A stretch of DNA of 64,000 nt from Krasilnikoviella flava (lineage in GTDB: Bacteria; Actinomycetota; Actinomycetes; Actinomycetales; Cellulomonadaceae), in assembly GCF_900167525.1 (NCBI RefSeq), contig NZ_FUZQ01000004.1, forward strand, positions 306,747 to 370,746. Direction: 5' to 3'. Positions within the stretch are counted from its first letter, which is position 1; the number at the start of each line of letters is the position of its first letter. Of the stretch, positions 51,440-60,856 are shown piece after piece. Both the position numbers and the translations under genes were made by a program. Under the pieces are notes generated by a model. That model saw nothing but the letters and a program-made list of their open reading frames with translations. It did no database searches and was not told the DNA's origin.

Positions 51440-52798
51440 ATGCCTTCCCCCACCCCCACCCGCACCCCCGGAGCTCGCCACCGGCACCGTCTGCCGGCGC
51501 TGGCGCTCGCCCTGACCGTGCCCGCCGCGCTCTCCGGCTGCGCCTCGGCCGAGCCCGCAGGCGAGGACGCGGCGGCCGTCCCGTCCGAGACGTCGGCGCA
51601 GGCGACCGAGGCCGCCGCCGCCACCGCGCGGATCGCCATCACCTACGACGGCGGCGTCGCCGTGCTCGACGCGCAGACGCTGGAGCAGGTCGCCGACCTG
51701 CCGCTCGACGGCTTCACCCGCCTCAACCCGGCCGGCGACGGCCGCCACCTGCTGGCGTCCACGACCGGCGGCTTCCGCGCCGTCGATCTCGGGGCCTGGG
51801 CCGAGGCGCACGGCGACCACCACCACTTCTGGACGGCCGAGCCGCGCCTCACCGACGTCACGTACGCCGCCGAGGAGCCCGGCCACGTCGTCGTGCACGG
51901 GGGGCGCACCGTGCTGTTCGACGACGGGACGGGGCAGGTCAGCGTGCTCGACTCCGCCCACGTGGCGGAGGGCGAGGCCCCGGCGCGGGAGCTCACCACG
52001 CCGGCGGCGCACCACGGGGTCGCCGTCGAACTCGCCGACGACACGCTGCTCGTCACCGAGGGCACCGAGGAGTCCCGCTCCGGGGTGCGCGTCCTGGACG
52101 CCGACGACCGGGAGATCGCGGCCAGCGACGACTGCCCCGGGGTGCACGGGGAAGCGGTCGCGGCCGACGAGGCCGTGGTCGTGGGCTGCGAGGACGGCAT
52201 CCTCGTCTACGCAGGCGGCGAGCTGACCAAGGTCCAGGCGCCCGACGACTACGGCCGCATCGGCAACCAGGCCGGGTCCGAGGAGTCCCCGATCGTCCTC
52301 GGTGACTACAAGACCGACCCTGACGCCGAGCTGGAGCGGCCCACGCGCGTCTCGCTCGTCGACACGCGCACCGGCGAGCTCTCGCTGGTCGACCTCCCGT
52401 CGAGCTACACGTTCCGGTCCCTCGCACGGGGCGACGACGGCGAGGCGCTCGTGCTGGGCACCGACGGCGCCCTGCACGTGATCGACCCCGAGAGCGGCAA
52501 GCTCTCGACGTCGATCCCCGTGCTCGACGCCTGGGAGGAGCCGGTCGAGTGGCAGGAGCCGCGCCCGGCGGTCCTCGCGCTGGACGGTTCGGTGTACGTG
52601 ACGGACCCCGCGACGAAGTCCCTGCACGCCGTCGACCTCGAGTCCGGCGAGGTCTGGAAGTCGGTCCAGCTCGACGTCGCGCCGAACGAGATCTCCGGAG
52701 TCTCGGGCGACGTCGAGGCACACGGCGAGACACACGGCGCGGACGAGGGCGACGACCACGGGTCGGACGAGTCGCACGAGTCGCACGATCACGAGTGA
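51440..52798 (+). CDS. aztD: AztD-type zinc metallochaperone lipoprotein
   Basis: A 452-residue exported protein. The signal peptide ends in LSGC with the lipidated Cys34. The mature part is a beta-propeller with repeats such as TYDGGVAVLDAQTLEQVADLPLDGF. His-rich zinc sites are present: HGDHHH (124-129), His pairs in TPAAHHGV, and a C-terminal tail with many His-Asp/Glu pairs. AztD proteins deliver zinc to the AztC binding protein of an ABC importer. No aztABC genes are beside it. The two Zur boxes upstream predict expression when zinc is scarce. The ATG is preceded by GGAAAGAAG. Confidence 0.9.
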   Translation: MPSPTPTRTPGARHRHRLPALALALTVPAALSGCASAEPAGEDAAAVPSETSAQATEAAAATARIAITYDGGVAVLDAQTLEQVADLPLDGFTRLNPAGDGRHLLASTTGGFRAVDLGAWAEAHGDHHHFWTAEPRLTDVTYAAEEPGHVVVHGGRTVLFDDGTGQVSVLDSAHVAEGEAPARELTTPAAHHGVAVELADDTLLVTEGTEESRSGVRVLDADDREIAASDDCPGVHGEAVAADEAVVVGCEDGILVYAGGELTKVQAPDDYGRIGNQAGSEESPIVLGDYKTDPDAELERPTRVSLVDTRTGELSLVDLPSSYTFRSLARGDDGEALVLGTDGALHVIDPESGKLSTSIPVLDAWEEPVEWQEPRPAVLALDGSVYVTDPATKSLHAVDLESGEVWKSVQLDVAPNEISGVSGDVEAHGETHGADEGDDHGSDESHESHDHE

Positions 52799-52805
52799 TT
52801 GCCGG

Positions 52806-52839
52806 CCGGCGCCGCCCGGGAACACCCGGGCGGCGTCGG
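52806..52839 (+). terminator. Hairpin terminator of the aztD gene
   Basis: A core stem GCCGCCCGGG / CCCGGGCGGC around an AACA loop (52811-52834) is extended by further pairs outward. It ends where the degV -10 element begins. Confidence 0.85.
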
Positions 52840-52845
52840 TAGACT
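52840..52845 (+). promoter_or_regulatory. Leaderless -10 element of degV
   Basis: TAGACT lies eight bases before the ATG at 52854 and touches the preceding terminator, the same arrangement as at leuS. Confidence 0.55.
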
Positions 52846-52853
52846 CCCCGCCG

Positions 52854-53732
52854 ATGCCCAACGAAGCCCCCGCGGTCCGCGTCGTCACCGACTCGACCGC
52901 CTGCCTGCCCGCCGCCGCCGCCGACGCCGGCGCGCCCGTCGTCGTCCCGCTCCGCGTCGTGTCGGGCGAGGAGTCGTGGCGCGAGGGCGTCGACATCACG
53001 CCGGAGGAGGTGGCCGCGCGAATCACCGCGGGCGAGCGGCTCAGCACCTCTCAGCCCTCACCGGCAGAGTTCGCCGGCGTCTACCGCGACCTCGTCGCCG
53101 ACGGGGCGCAGGCGGTGGTCGGGGTCTACCTGTCGGGCGCGCTGTCCGGTACCGTCGAGGTAGCCGCGAGCGCCGGGCACCGCGCGATGATCCCGGTGCA
53201 GGCGATCGACTCCCGCACCGTCGCGATGGCACTCGGGTTCGCCGCGCTGGAGGCCGCGCGGTGCGCCGCCGAGGGGCACGATGCCGCGACCGTCGCCGCA
53301 CGGGCGCGGCAGGTCGCGGCCTCGAGCACGACGGTGTTCCTCGTCGACTCCCTCGACCACCTGCGCCGCGGTGGGCGGCTGTCCGCCCCGGCCGCCGCGC
53401 TCGGTACCGCCCTCGGGGTGCGGCCCATCCTCGCGGTGCGCGACGGCGGGATCGAGATGGCGCAGCGCGTACGCACCCGTCGCGCGGCCACCGACCGGCT
53501 GGTCGAGCTCGCGCTGCGCCGGGCCGAGACGTGCGAACGTCCCGGTCTGGCCGTGCACCACCTCGGGGTGCCCGAGCGGGCGGCGGAGCTGGCCGAGCGG
53601 CTGGGGGCCGCCACCGGGGCGGAGCCCGTGGTCACCCCCGTGAGCGCGGTGCTCGGTGCGCACGCCGGGCCGGGGGCGCTCGCCGTCGTCGTCGCCGAGC
53701 TGGGCGGACGCCCGCGCGACGCCGTGCGCTGA
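52854..53732 (+). CDS. DegV family protein
   Basis: A 292-residue cytoplasmic protein of the DegV/FakB fold, which binds a fatty acid between its two domains. The N-terminus VRVVTDSTACLP is the family signature (ligand-contacting Thr-Asp-Ser). STSQPSPAEF and the later SRTVAMALGFAALEAA and FLVDSLDHLRRGGRLS are further conserved blocks. In Gram-positive bacteria FakB hands fatty acids to the kinase FakA. The gene precedes comEA in many actinobacteria. Its start is set by the leaderless -10. Confidence 0.95.
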   Translation: MPNEAPAVRVVTDSTACLPAAAADAGAPVVVPLRVVSGEESWREGVDITPEEVAARITAGERLSTSQPSPAEFAGVYRDLVADGAQAVVGVYLSGALSGTVEVAASAGHRAMIPVQAIDSRTVAMALGFAALEAARCAAEGHDAATVAARARQVAASSTTVFLVDSLDHLRRGGRLSAPAAALGTALGVRPILAVRDGGIEMAQRVRTRRAATDRLVELALRRAETCERPGLAVHHLGVPERAAELAERLGAATGAEPVVTPVSAVLGAHAGPGALAVVVAELGGRPRDAVR

Positions 53733-53815
53733 CGAGCCTGCCCCCAGGCGAGCGCCGTCCACAGGTTCCCGACGGGCGGCGCTCGTGGCGCGGCGGGTGA
53801 CCCTAGCGTCGCCGC

Positions 53816-54976
53816 GTGACCACCACGCTGCCCCACGACCCTGCCGACGTCGAGCCGTCGGACGGCACCGGACCCGACGGCACCGGCCCGTCCGACGGCA
53901 CGAGGCCGCCCGGCGACGTCGGGCGGCCGGACGACGCGCCGTGGCGCGCGCGGGACCCCGCGCTGGACGAGGCCGCGGCACGGCTGCACGCGTGGCACGC
54001 CCTGCGGGAGGAGACCGACGAGCCCCCTCGAGAGGACCCCGGCCAAGGGCGCGCGGTCACCCCGCCCGTCGCCGGCACGGCGGCGGGGCAGGGCGCGGTG
54101 GCGGGGGCGGTGCCGGCCGAGGAGGACGAGCTTGCCGCGCGCCTGCGTGCCCGCCGGTCGGCGCGGCACGTCGCCGCGGCGTACGCGGCCGCGCACGGGC
54201 ACCCGCTCGGCGGGCACGACGGCGGCGGACCGCGTCGATGGTCGATCGGGCTGCGTGCCGCGGTCGTGGCGTCGGCCGTCGTGGTGCTCGTGGCCGTTCT
54301 CGTCGCGGTGGTCGCGTCGGCCCGGCCCGACGACGTCATCACCCTCGCCGGGGGGAACGCGCCGTCCGCGTCCGACGCCGCGTCCGACGCCGCGGCCGGC
54401 GATGCAGGTGCCGCCGCCGCGGACGGCGGGGCAGGCGCGTCACCCGCCCCGGGCGCAGACACACCGGACGCGGAGCTTGACCCCGGCGAGACGTCGGGGC
54501 CGACTCCCGCGCCGGGGACGGTCGTGGTGCACGTGGTGGGCGAGGTGCGCGAGCCGGGCCTGGTCACCGTCCCGACGGGCGCCCGGGTGGCGGACGCGGT
54601 GGCCGCCGCCGGGGGGACGACCCGGCGCGCCGACGCCGCGGCGCTCAACCTGGCGCGCGCCGTGGTCGACGGCGAGCAGATCCGCGTGCCGCGGCCGGGT
54701 GAGGCGCCGCAGATCGCCGACGGTGCTGCCGCCGGGGACGGCGCCGCAGCGGGGCCGGGCGAGAGCTCGGGCACCGGCACGGGAGGGACGGTGGACCTCA
54801 ACACCGCGGGGGTGACGGAGCTCGAGGAGCTGCCCGGCATCGGCCCGGCGCTGGCCGGGCGGATCATCGCGTGGCGCGACGAGCACGGTCCGTTCACCAG
54901 CGTCGACGAGCTCGACGAGGTCTCCGGGATCGGGCCGGCCGTGCTCGGGCAGGTCCGCGACCTGGTCCGGCTGTGA
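53816..54976 (+). CDS. comEA: ComEA-like DNA-uptake receptor
   Basis: A 386-residue membrane protein. A long charged cytoplasmic part (~1-140) precedes a helix (AAVVASAVVVLVAVLVAVVA). Outside are an Ala/Asp/Gly-rich spacer, an SLBB domain (~235-290: VHVVGEVREPGLVTVPTGARVADAVAAAGG) and a helix-hairpin-helix DNA-binding domain (~323-385: VDLNTAGVTELEELPGIGPALAGRIIAWR and a second hairpin VSGIGPAVLGQV). It binds incoming double-stranded DNA for ComEC. The long N-terminus is unusual compared with Bacillus ComEA. It is leaderless (TAGCGT six bases before the GTG) and overlaps comEC by four bases. Confidence 0.94.
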   Translation: MTTTLPHDPADVEPSDGTGPDGTGPSDGTRPPGDVGRPDDAPWRARDPALDEAAARLHAWHALREETDEPPREDPGQGRAVTPPVAGTAAGQGAVAGAVPAEEDELAARLRARRSARHVAAAYAAAHGHPLGGHDGGGPRRWSIGLRAAVVASAVVVLVAVLVAVVASARPDDVITLAGGNAPSASDAASDAAAGDAGAAAADGGAGASPAPGADTPDAELDPGETSGPTPAPGTVVVHVVGEVREPGLVTVPTGARVADAVAAAGGTTRRADAAALNLARAVVDGEQIRVPRPGEAPQIADGAAAGDGAAAGPGESSGTGTGGTVDLNTAGVTELEELPGIGPALAGRIIAWRDEHGPFTSVDELDEVSGIGPAVLGQVRDLVRL

Positions 54977-57720
54977 GGGCGCGGCGTCCGGGTCCGGAGC
55001 TACTGCTGCCGCCACGGTCCGGGACGTCCGCGCCGGTGCTGCGCGGAGCAGTGGCCGCCGGGCTCGGAGCTGTGCCGGGCCGAGACGAGGGAGACGGGAG
55101 CGTGGTGCCGCCGCCCCGGCGGGTCGACCTGCGCCTGGTACCGGCAGTGCTCGCCACCTGGGGAGTCGCCTGGGCGCTCACCGGTGCCGCGCAAGCCTGG
55201 GCGCCTCCGGTGGCCGTCGGGGCGGCGCTCGGCGCAGTCGGCGTGGGGGTCGCGCTGGGTGCCGTCACGCGGGCGCGGCGACGGTCGCGACACGGCGCGC
55301 CCGCGTTGCCCGCCGCCACGCCCGCCGCCGTGCCCGCCGCCATGCCCGCCGCCATCGCGCCGGACATCAGGCCGGACGCACCGGACACCGTGCCGTCTCG
55401 AGCTCCCCGGGGGGCGCGCGGCTCCCGAGGCGCCCGATGGGCGGGCGGCCGCCGGGCCGTCGCGGTGCATGCCGTCCTGGTCCTTGCCTGCGTCGCGGCC
55501 GTCGCGCTGGGGGTGCACGCGCAGGCCGCCCGCCAGGCGCCGCTGCGGGCGCTGTCCGGGCAGGGCGCGCACGCCGAGCTGGTCGGGCGGGTCGCCTCGG
55601 AGGCGCGGCCCGCGGTCTTCGGTACGGGCGACCGGTGGGTGCTGGCGGTGCGCCAGGTGGCCGCGCGCGGGGTGGCGGTGCCCACCGCCGGCCTCGTCGA
55701 GATCACCGCGGACGGTCCGGTGCCGCGGTTCGGGTCCACCGTCGTGGTCTCGGGCGTGCTGCGCCCGGTGTCCGGCGGCGACGGACCGCTGGCCCGGCTG
55801 GCGGCGTCCGACCCGGTGGCGGAGCGCGCACCGCCGTCGGCGCTGCTGCGCGGGACGCACACGATGCGGTCGGCGCTCCTGGACGTCACGGAGCCCCTGT
55901 CCCCGCAGGCCCGCGGGCTGGTACCGGGCGTCGCGGTAGGCGACACGAGCCGGGTGCCCGACACCGTCGACGAGGCGATGCGGGTCACGAGCCTCACGCA
56001 CGTCACCGCGGTGTCCGGCGGCCACTTCGCGATCGTGGTGGCCGCGCTCACCGCCCTGTGCGCGCTGGCCCGTGCCCCGCGGACGGTGCGGGTGGTGGTC
56101 GTGGCGGCCGTTGCGGCCGCGTTCGTCCTCCTCGTGCGGCCCGAGCCCAGCGTGCTCCGGGCGGCCTGGACCTGCGCCGCGGCGCTCCTGGGGCTCGCCC
56201 TCGGCCGGCCGTCGGCAGGCGCCCCCGCGCTCGCCGCCGCGGCGACGGTGCTGCTCGTCGTCGACCCGTGGCTGGCGCGCTCCTTCGGGTTCGTGCTGTC
56301 GTGCGCGGCGACCGCGGGCCTCGTGCTGCTGGCGGGTCCGCTCGCGCGCCGGCTGACGCCGTGGACCGGGCGTCCGCTCGCGTTCGCGCTCGCCGTCCCG
56401 TGGGCCGCGCAGGCCGCATGCGGGCCGGTGCTGCTCCTGATCGACCCGCACGTGCCGCTCATGTCCGTGCCCGCAAACCTTCTCGCGACGCCCGCCCTGG
56501 TCCCGGCCACCGTCCTCGGGCTCGTGGCCACGTTGCTCGCCCCATGGGCGCCGGGTCTCGCGCTGCCCGTCGCCTGGCTCGCAGGGACGGCCACGGGCTG
56601 GATCGCCGTGGTGGCGCAGACGTTCGCCGCCGTGCCGGGCGCACGACTGCCCTGGCCGGGCGGCGCCGGCGGGGTGGCCGCGCTGGCGCTGCTGACCCTC
56701 GCGGGCCTCGCGCTCGTGCTGCGCCGACCGCCCGGCGAGGGCTGGCGCCGCGAGTGGCGCGAGGCCGTGCCACGGGTCGTGCGGCGGGCGCGCGGGCAGG
56801 TCCGGCGCACGACGGCACGGCACGGGCGCGCGCGGACCGCCGCTGTGGCTGGGCTGGCCGGCCTCGCCCTGCTGGCGGTCGTCGTGGTGATGGTGCCTCG
56901 CCTCGCGGGAGCCGGGCACCGCGTCCCGGCAGACTGGCAGGTGGCCGCCTGCGACGTCGGCCAGGGCGACTCCCTCGCGGTCCGTACGGGGCCGGAGTCG
57001 GCGGTGGTGGTGGACGTGGGCCCCGACGGCGAGGCCGCCGGCCGGTGCCTCGACCGGCTCGGCGTCACGACCGTGGACCTGCTGGTGCTCAGCCACTTCC
57101 ACGCCGACCACGTGGGAGGGCTGGCGGCGGTGCTGCGGGGCCGTGCCGTCACGGACGCACTGGTCTCACCGCTCGACCAGCCGGAGGGCCAGGCGGCGTC
57201 GGCGCGGTCGCAGCTCGACGCCGCAGGCGTGCCGGTCCACGTGGCGGCCGCGGGAGACGGCGGATCGGCGGGCTCCGCGACCTGGCAGGTGCTCGGGGCC
57301 TCGGGCGCGTCGCGCGCGGGCGGGTCGGGCGGGGGAGACGAGGGCGACGGGGCGAACGACGCCAGCGTCGCGGTCGAGCTGCGCACCGCCGGCGGGCTCG
57401 ACGTCGTGGCGCTCGGTGACCTGGAGGAGCCGGGTCAGGAGGCCCTGGTGGCCGACCTCGCCGCGTCGGGGCGGTCGGCCGACGTCGACGTGGTGAAGAT
57501 GGCCCATCACGGGTCGCGGTCGCAGTCGGCGGCGCTCGCCCGGCACCTGTCACCGCGCGTCACGCTCGTGAGCGTGGGCGCGGACAACACCTACGGGCAC
57601 CCCACCGACGACGCGCTGTCCCTGTACGCGTCCGTGGGTTCCGCCCTGGTGCGCACCGACGAGTGCGGCACGGCCGCGCTGGTGGGACGGGGCGACGAGA
57701 TCGGCCTGGCCTGCGGGTAG
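54973..57720 (+). CDS. comEC: ComEC/Rec2 DNA-uptake channel
   Basis: A 915-residue membrane protein that carries single-stranded DNA into the cell. It has an OB-like domain (~220-300), the Competence domain with about seven helices and the signature HVTAVSGGHFAIV, and a C-terminal metallo-beta-lactamase-like domain (~655-915: ACDVGQGDSLAV; SHFHADHVGG; MAHHGSRSQ) thought to degrade one strand. The metal ligands HxHxDH are intact. The GTG at 54973 overlaps the comEA stop (GTGA), so the two are co-translated. The length is full, so a working uptake channel is plausible. Confidence 0.95.
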   Translation: MRARRPGPELLLPPRSGTSAPVLRGAVAAGLGAVPGRDEGDGSVVPPPRRVDLRLVPAVLATWGVAWALTGAAQAWAPPVAVGAALGAVGVGVALGAVTRARRRSRHGAPALPAATPAAVPAAMPAAIAPDIRPDAPDTVPSRAPRGARGSRGARWAGGRRAVAVHAVLVLACVAAVALGVHAQAARQAPLRALSGQGAHAELVGRVASEARPAVFGTGDRWVLAVRQVAARGVAVPTAGLVEITADGPVPRFGSTVVVSGVLRPVSGGDGPLARLAASDPVAERAPPSALLRGTHTMRSALLDVTEPLSPQARGLVPGVAVGDTSRVPDTVDEAMRVTSLTHVTAVSGGHFAIVVAALTALCALARAPRTVRVVVVAAVAAAFVLLVRPEPSVLRAAWTCAAALLGLALGRPSAGAPALAAAATVLLVVDPWLARSFGFVLSCAATAGLVLLAGPLARRLTPWTGRPLAFALAVPWAAQAACGPVLLLIDPHVPLMSVPANLLATPALVPATVLGLVATLLAPWAPGLALPVAWLAGTATGWIAVVAQTFAAVPGARLPWPGGAGGVAALALLTLAGLALVLRRPPGEGWRREWREAVPRVVRRARGQVRRTTARHGRARTAAVAGLAGLALLAVVVVMVPRLAGAGHRVPADWQVAACDVGQGDSLAVRTGPESAVVVDVGPDGEAAGRCLDRLGVTTVDLLVLSHFHADHVGGLAAVLRGRAVTDALVSPLDQPEGQAASARSQLDAAGVPVHVAAAGDGGSAGSATWQVLGASGASRAGGSGGGDEGDGANDASVAVELRTAGGLDVVALGDLEEPGQEALVADLAASGRSADVDVVKMAHHGSRSQSAALARHLSPRVTLVSVGADNTYGHPTDDALSLYASVGSALVRTDECGTAALVGRGDEIGLACG

Positions 57721-57779
57721 CGGGCCGTCGCGGGTCGGGGGAGGGCGGCGGCGTCGGCGGTCCGTGGCAGGCTGGGGGC

Positions 57780-58808
57780 GTGCCATCCGCCCCCGCCTCG
57801 CGCCAGTCCCGTCCGCCCCGCAAGGGGAGGTCCGCGGCGAACAGCCGGCCGTGGGACGACCCGACCCTGGCGCCCGTCCTCCTGGTGCGCGGCCCGGAGG
57901 GGCTGCTCGCGGAGCGCGCGGTGGACGGCGTCGTCCGCCTCGCCCGCGAGCGCGACGCCACCACGGAGAAGGCGGAGCTCGACGGCGGCACGTACGCCGC
58001 CGGCCAGCTCGCCGTCGCGGCCAGCCCGTCCCTGTTCGGCGAGCCGAGCGTCGTCGTGGTGCGGGGGGCGGAGGCGGCCACCGAGGACCTCGTGGCGGAC
58101 GTCGTCGCCTACGTCGCGTCGCCGGACCCGGAGACCGTCGTCGTGGTGGTGCACGGGGGCGGGCAGCGCGGCAAGCGGATGCTCGACGCGATCGTGGCCA
58201 GCGGCGCCCCGGTGCTCGAGTGCGAGCCCGTCACCAAGGACGCCGACAAGGTCCAGTTCGTGACGGCCGAGTTCCGCACCGCGCGCCGCCGGGCGGACGC
58301 CGCCGCGGTGCGCGCGCTCGTCGACGCCCTGGGCACCGACCTGCGCGAGCTCGCCTCGGCGTGCTCCCAGCTCGTGGCCGACACGACCGGAACGATCAGC
58401 GAGACCGTCGTCGACCGCTACTACGGCGGCCGGGTCGAGGCCACCGGCTTCAAGGTCGCCGACGCCGCTGTGGCGGGCGACCCGGGCGGTGCCGTCGCCC
58501 TCCTGCGCCACGCCCTCGCGACCGGGGCCGACCCGGTGCCGATCGTCGCCGCCCTTGCGCTGCGGCTGCGCACCCTGGCGCGGGTCGCGGCCATCCGCGG
58601 TGGCGCGGCCACCGCCCGTCAGCTCGGGCTGCAGGACTGGCAGGTGCGCAACGCCCAGCGGGACCTGTCCCGCTGGACCCCGGAAGGGCTCGCCACCGCC
58701 ATCGGCGCCGTCGCCCAGGCCGATGCCGACGTCAAGGGCGGCGGCCGCGACCCGGTGTTCGCCGTCGAGCGCGCCGTCCTGACCATCGCGCGGTCCCGCC
58801 GGGGCTGA
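57780..58808 (+). CDS. holA: DNA polymerase III delta subunit
   Basis: A 342-residue clamp-loader subunit that opens the beta clamp. The N-terminal AAA-like domain starts LLVRGPEGLLAERAVDGVVRLARE, with KAELDGGTYAAGQLAVAASPSLFGEPSVVVVRGAEAA. The middle and C-terminal helical collar has ALVDALGTDLRELASACSQLVAD and VAALALRLRTLARVAA. Its place after comEC is conserved in actinobacteria. The GTG at 57780 follows a CAGGCT element by six bases. A strong terminator separates it from the convergent rpsT. Confidence 0.95.
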   Translation: MPSAPASRQSRPPRKGRSAANSRPWDDPTLAPVLLVRGPEGLLAERAVDGVVRLARERDATTEKAELDGGTYAAGQLAVAASPSLFGEPSVVVVRGAEAATEDLVADVVAYVASPDPETVVVVVHGGGQRGKRMLDAIVASGAPVLECEPVTKDADKVQFVTAEFRTARRRADAAAVRALVDALGTDLRELASACSQLVADTTGTISETVVDRYYGGRVEATGFKVADAAVAGDPGGAVALLRHALATGADPVPIVAALALRLRTLARVAAIRGGAATARQLGLQDWQVRNAQRDLSRWTPEGLATAIGAVAQADADVKGGGRDPVFAVERAVLTIARSRRG

Positions 58809-58844
58809 CCACCGGCCGCCCGCTCACCGCATCCCCGGGACGCA

Positions 58845-58880
58845 CGAAGGGCGCCGCACCCGGGGGTGCGGCGCCCTTCG
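58845..58880. terminator. Bidirectional terminator between holA and rpsT
   Basis: A perfect 16-bp stem (CGAAGGGCGCCGCACC and its complement) closes on a CGGG loop between the convergent genes. It is the strongest hairpin in the window. Confidence 0.93.
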
Positions 58881-58935
58881 GAGCCTTGCATGTCCGACCC
58901 GGCGCGAGCGCGTCAGGCGGACGGAGCGCGACGAC

Positions 58936-59196
58936 TCAGAGAGCCTCGACCAGCTTCGCGATGGCCGACTTGCGGTTCGCGGCCTGGTTGGTGTGGATGA
59001 CACCCTTCGAGACGGCCTTGTCGAGCTTGCGCGACGCGGCCTGCAGCGCGGTGGAGGCGGCCTCCTTGTCGCCCGCGGCGACGGCCTCGCGCACCTTGCG
59101 CACGTACGTCTTCAGCTCAGACTTGACGGCCTTGTTGCGCAGGCGCGCCTTCTCGTTCGTCTTGATGCGCTTGATCTGGGACTTGATGTTTGCCAC
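58936..59196 (-). CDS. rpsT: Ribosomal protein S20
   Basis: An 86-residue basic helical protein of the 30S subunit: [23 protein letters not shown] at the start and [21 protein letters not shown] at the end, both S20 signatures. The GTG at 59196 is the start, with AGGAAG upstream. Unlike most genes here it has a leader: a TATCGT -10-like element lies ~140 bp upstream (59336-59341, minus strand). Long leaders are usual for S20, where the protein can regulate its own mRNA. Confidence 0.98.
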   Translation of the reverse strand: MANIKSQIKRIKTNEKARLRNKAVKSELKTYVRKVREAVAAGDKEAASTALQAASRKLDKAVSKGVIHTNQAANRKSAIAKLVEAL

Positions 59197-59404
59197 GTGT
59201 GGACTTCCTGGTGTGTTCGCCTGCCGGCGAGCGGATAGGTCGTAGAGGGCGGCCACAGCTCCGGGACTGGGGTGGGGAACCCGTGGAGAGGAACTGCGGC
59301 GGTGCCCGCCGACCTGGGCGGACACGCAAACATCAACGATAGCAGAGGGCCCCAGGCGGGCAGAACCGCTGCGCGGGCCCGTCGTGTGAGGTCCGTCGCC
59401 GGTA

Positions 59405-59947
59405 TCAGCGGCGAGCGTCCGCCATCGCCCGGGCCACCCGGTCGAACGTCCGGCGGTCCATGACGGCGCCCTCGCGGCGTACGGCCTGCGGGTCCACGCG
59501 GATCACCCGGTTGAGGCGCACCTCGCTCGGGCGCTTCCGGGAGTCCCACGCACCGGTGCCGACGTCCATCCACAGCCGCCCGTACCGGGCCTCCTGGGCG
59601 GCGTCCCGGTCGTGGTCCTTGCTGGTGAGCTGGAGGGCCAGCAGCCAGCGGCCGTCGCGGCCCACGAGCAGCACCGGTCGGTCCTTGCCCTGGGCGTGGT
59701 CCTCCTCGTACGGCACCCAGGTCCACACGACCTCGCCCGGGTCGGGCTCGCCGTCCGGGCGCGGGGAGTACACAGGGCGCACCGTGCCGGAGAAGTCGCC
59801 GGGGTAGCCCACGGCCGACGCGGGCCGCGCGGGAGTCGCGGCGCCGCCGCGCCGGCTGGTCGAGGAGGGGCGCGACGCGCCGCGCGACGACGGCCGCGTC
59901 GCCGATCGCAGCACGTCGACCAGCAGGTTCAGCCATCGGTTCGCCAC
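59405..59947 (-). CDS. PemK/MazF-like endoribonuclease-type protein
   Basis: A 180-residue protein. Residues ~1-65 are basic and Ser/Arg-rich. The rest is a PemK/MazF-type barrel: [43 protein letters not shown], with the conserved E/D-P/K-x-RPVL motif and the strand LTSK. In toxin-antitoxin systems this fold cuts mRNA, but no antitoxin gene adjoins it, and single genes of this size are widespread in actinobacteria, so it may not be a toxin. The GTG start follows TAGGCT by seven bases (59955-59960, minus strand; leaderless). Confidence 0.85.
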   Translation of the reverse strand: MANRWLNLLVDVLRSATRPSSRGASRPSSTSRRGGAATPARPASAVGYPGDFSGTVRPVYSPRPDGEPDPGEVVWTWVPYEEDHAQGKDRPVLLVGRDGRWLLALQLTSKDHDRDAAQEARYGRLWMDVGTGAWDSRKRPSEVRLNRVIRVDPQAVRREGAVMDRRTFDRVARAMADARR

Positions 59948-59954
59948 GGCGGAC

Positions 59955-59960
59955 AGCCTA
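59955..59960 (-). promoter_or_regulatory. Leaderless -10 element of the PemK-like gene
   Basis: TAGGCT on the minus strand lies seven bases before the GTG at 59947. It gives this gene its own promoter within the 21-bp gap after the upstream hydrolase. Confidence 0.55.
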
Positions 59961-59968
59961 CGTGCGGC

Positions 59969-60793
59969 TCATTCGAGGACGAACCCCGCCAGGCGGTCGG
60001 CCATCGCCTCCGGCTCCCACGAGTGGTCGGCGCCGTCCACGGTCTCGGCGGTGCCGTCGGGCACCGCGTCGGCGAGGCTCCGCGCGGCCTCCGGCATCCG
60101 CGGGAACGTCCGCGTCCCCGTCATGGCGAGCAACGGCACGTCGAGCGCGCCGAGGCCACCGTCCGCCAGAGCGCGTGTCGCCCAGACGAGCGCCTGCGCG
60201 TCGGCGCGCTGCGACACGACCGACGCCGCGATCGCAGGCCAGTGCGGCGACGCCTTGGCCCCGGCGAGCCACTCGGGCGGCATGTCCTTCATGTAGTGCT
60301 CGGTGGCGCCCTCGAGGTCGCCGGCGTCGATCCTCCGCTCGATCTCTGCCGCCCAGGCCGCCGTCTCGTCGGCGCTCGACTCCAGGGGCGCCTCCCACAG
60401 CGCGAGCCCGACGACGAGGAGCCCGCGGTCTGCTGCCCGCAGCGAGATCGCGCACCCCGAGGAGTGCCCGCACAGCACGGCGGAGCCGCCCGCGACGTCG
60501 AGCACCGCCGCCACGGCGTCGAGCTCACGGTCCAGGTCGAGGGACCCGGAGGCGGGGGAGTCACCCCGGCCGAGCCGGTCGAAGACCACGGTCATCACGC
60601 CCTGGGCCGCGAGGAGCTCCGCCGTGCGGGTCGTCACCGGGTCGACGGCGCGGTACGGGCCTGCCCCGGCGACGAAGACGACCGCGGGCCCGCTGCCGCG
60701 CAGGTCGTAGGTGACCCGGTCGCCCCGCCCCGTGGTGACCGTCGCGGTCGTGACGGCGGGCGTGCTGGTGTCGGTGGTGGTGTCGTCGCTCAT
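59969..60793 (-). CDS. Alpha/beta hydrolase
   Basis: A 274-residue hydrolase with the nucleophile elbow Gly-His-Ser111-Ser-Gly (LCGHSSGCA), the oxyanion region VFVAGAGPYRAV and the catalytic His in VDGADHSWEP. A cap domain of ~70 residues lies between (SSADETAAWAAEIERRIDAG). The substrate is unknown. The ATG at 60793 gives a Thr-rich N-terminus; an ATG at 60826 is an equally possible start, 31 bp past the preceding stop. Neither has a clear ribosome site. It probably shares a transcript with the DinB/MDMPI gene upstream. Confidence 0.88.
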   Translation of the reverse strand: MSDDTTTDTSTPAVTTATVTTGRGDRVTYDLRGSGPAVVFVAGAGPYRAVDPVTTRTAELLAAQGVMTVVFDRLGRGDSPASGSLDLDRELDAVAAVLDVAGGSAVLCGHSSGCAISLRAADRGLLVVGLALWEAPLESSADETAAWAAEIERRIDAGDLEGATEHYMKDMPPEWLAGAKASPHWPAIAASVVSQRADAQALVWATRALADGGLGALDVPLLAMTGTRTFPRMPEAARSLADAVPDGTAETVDGADHSWEPEAMADRLAGFVLE

Positions 60794-60856
60794 GGCGGGT
60801 GGACCGCGCGACCCGTCGGGAGTCATCGGTCGCGTCCGCCCCGAAGGGCCTCGGCG

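Noticed and set aside
59405-59947. A complete toxin-antitoxin pair
   Set aside because: No small antitoxin frame lies upstream or downstream; the neighbours are full-length enzymes and rpsT.
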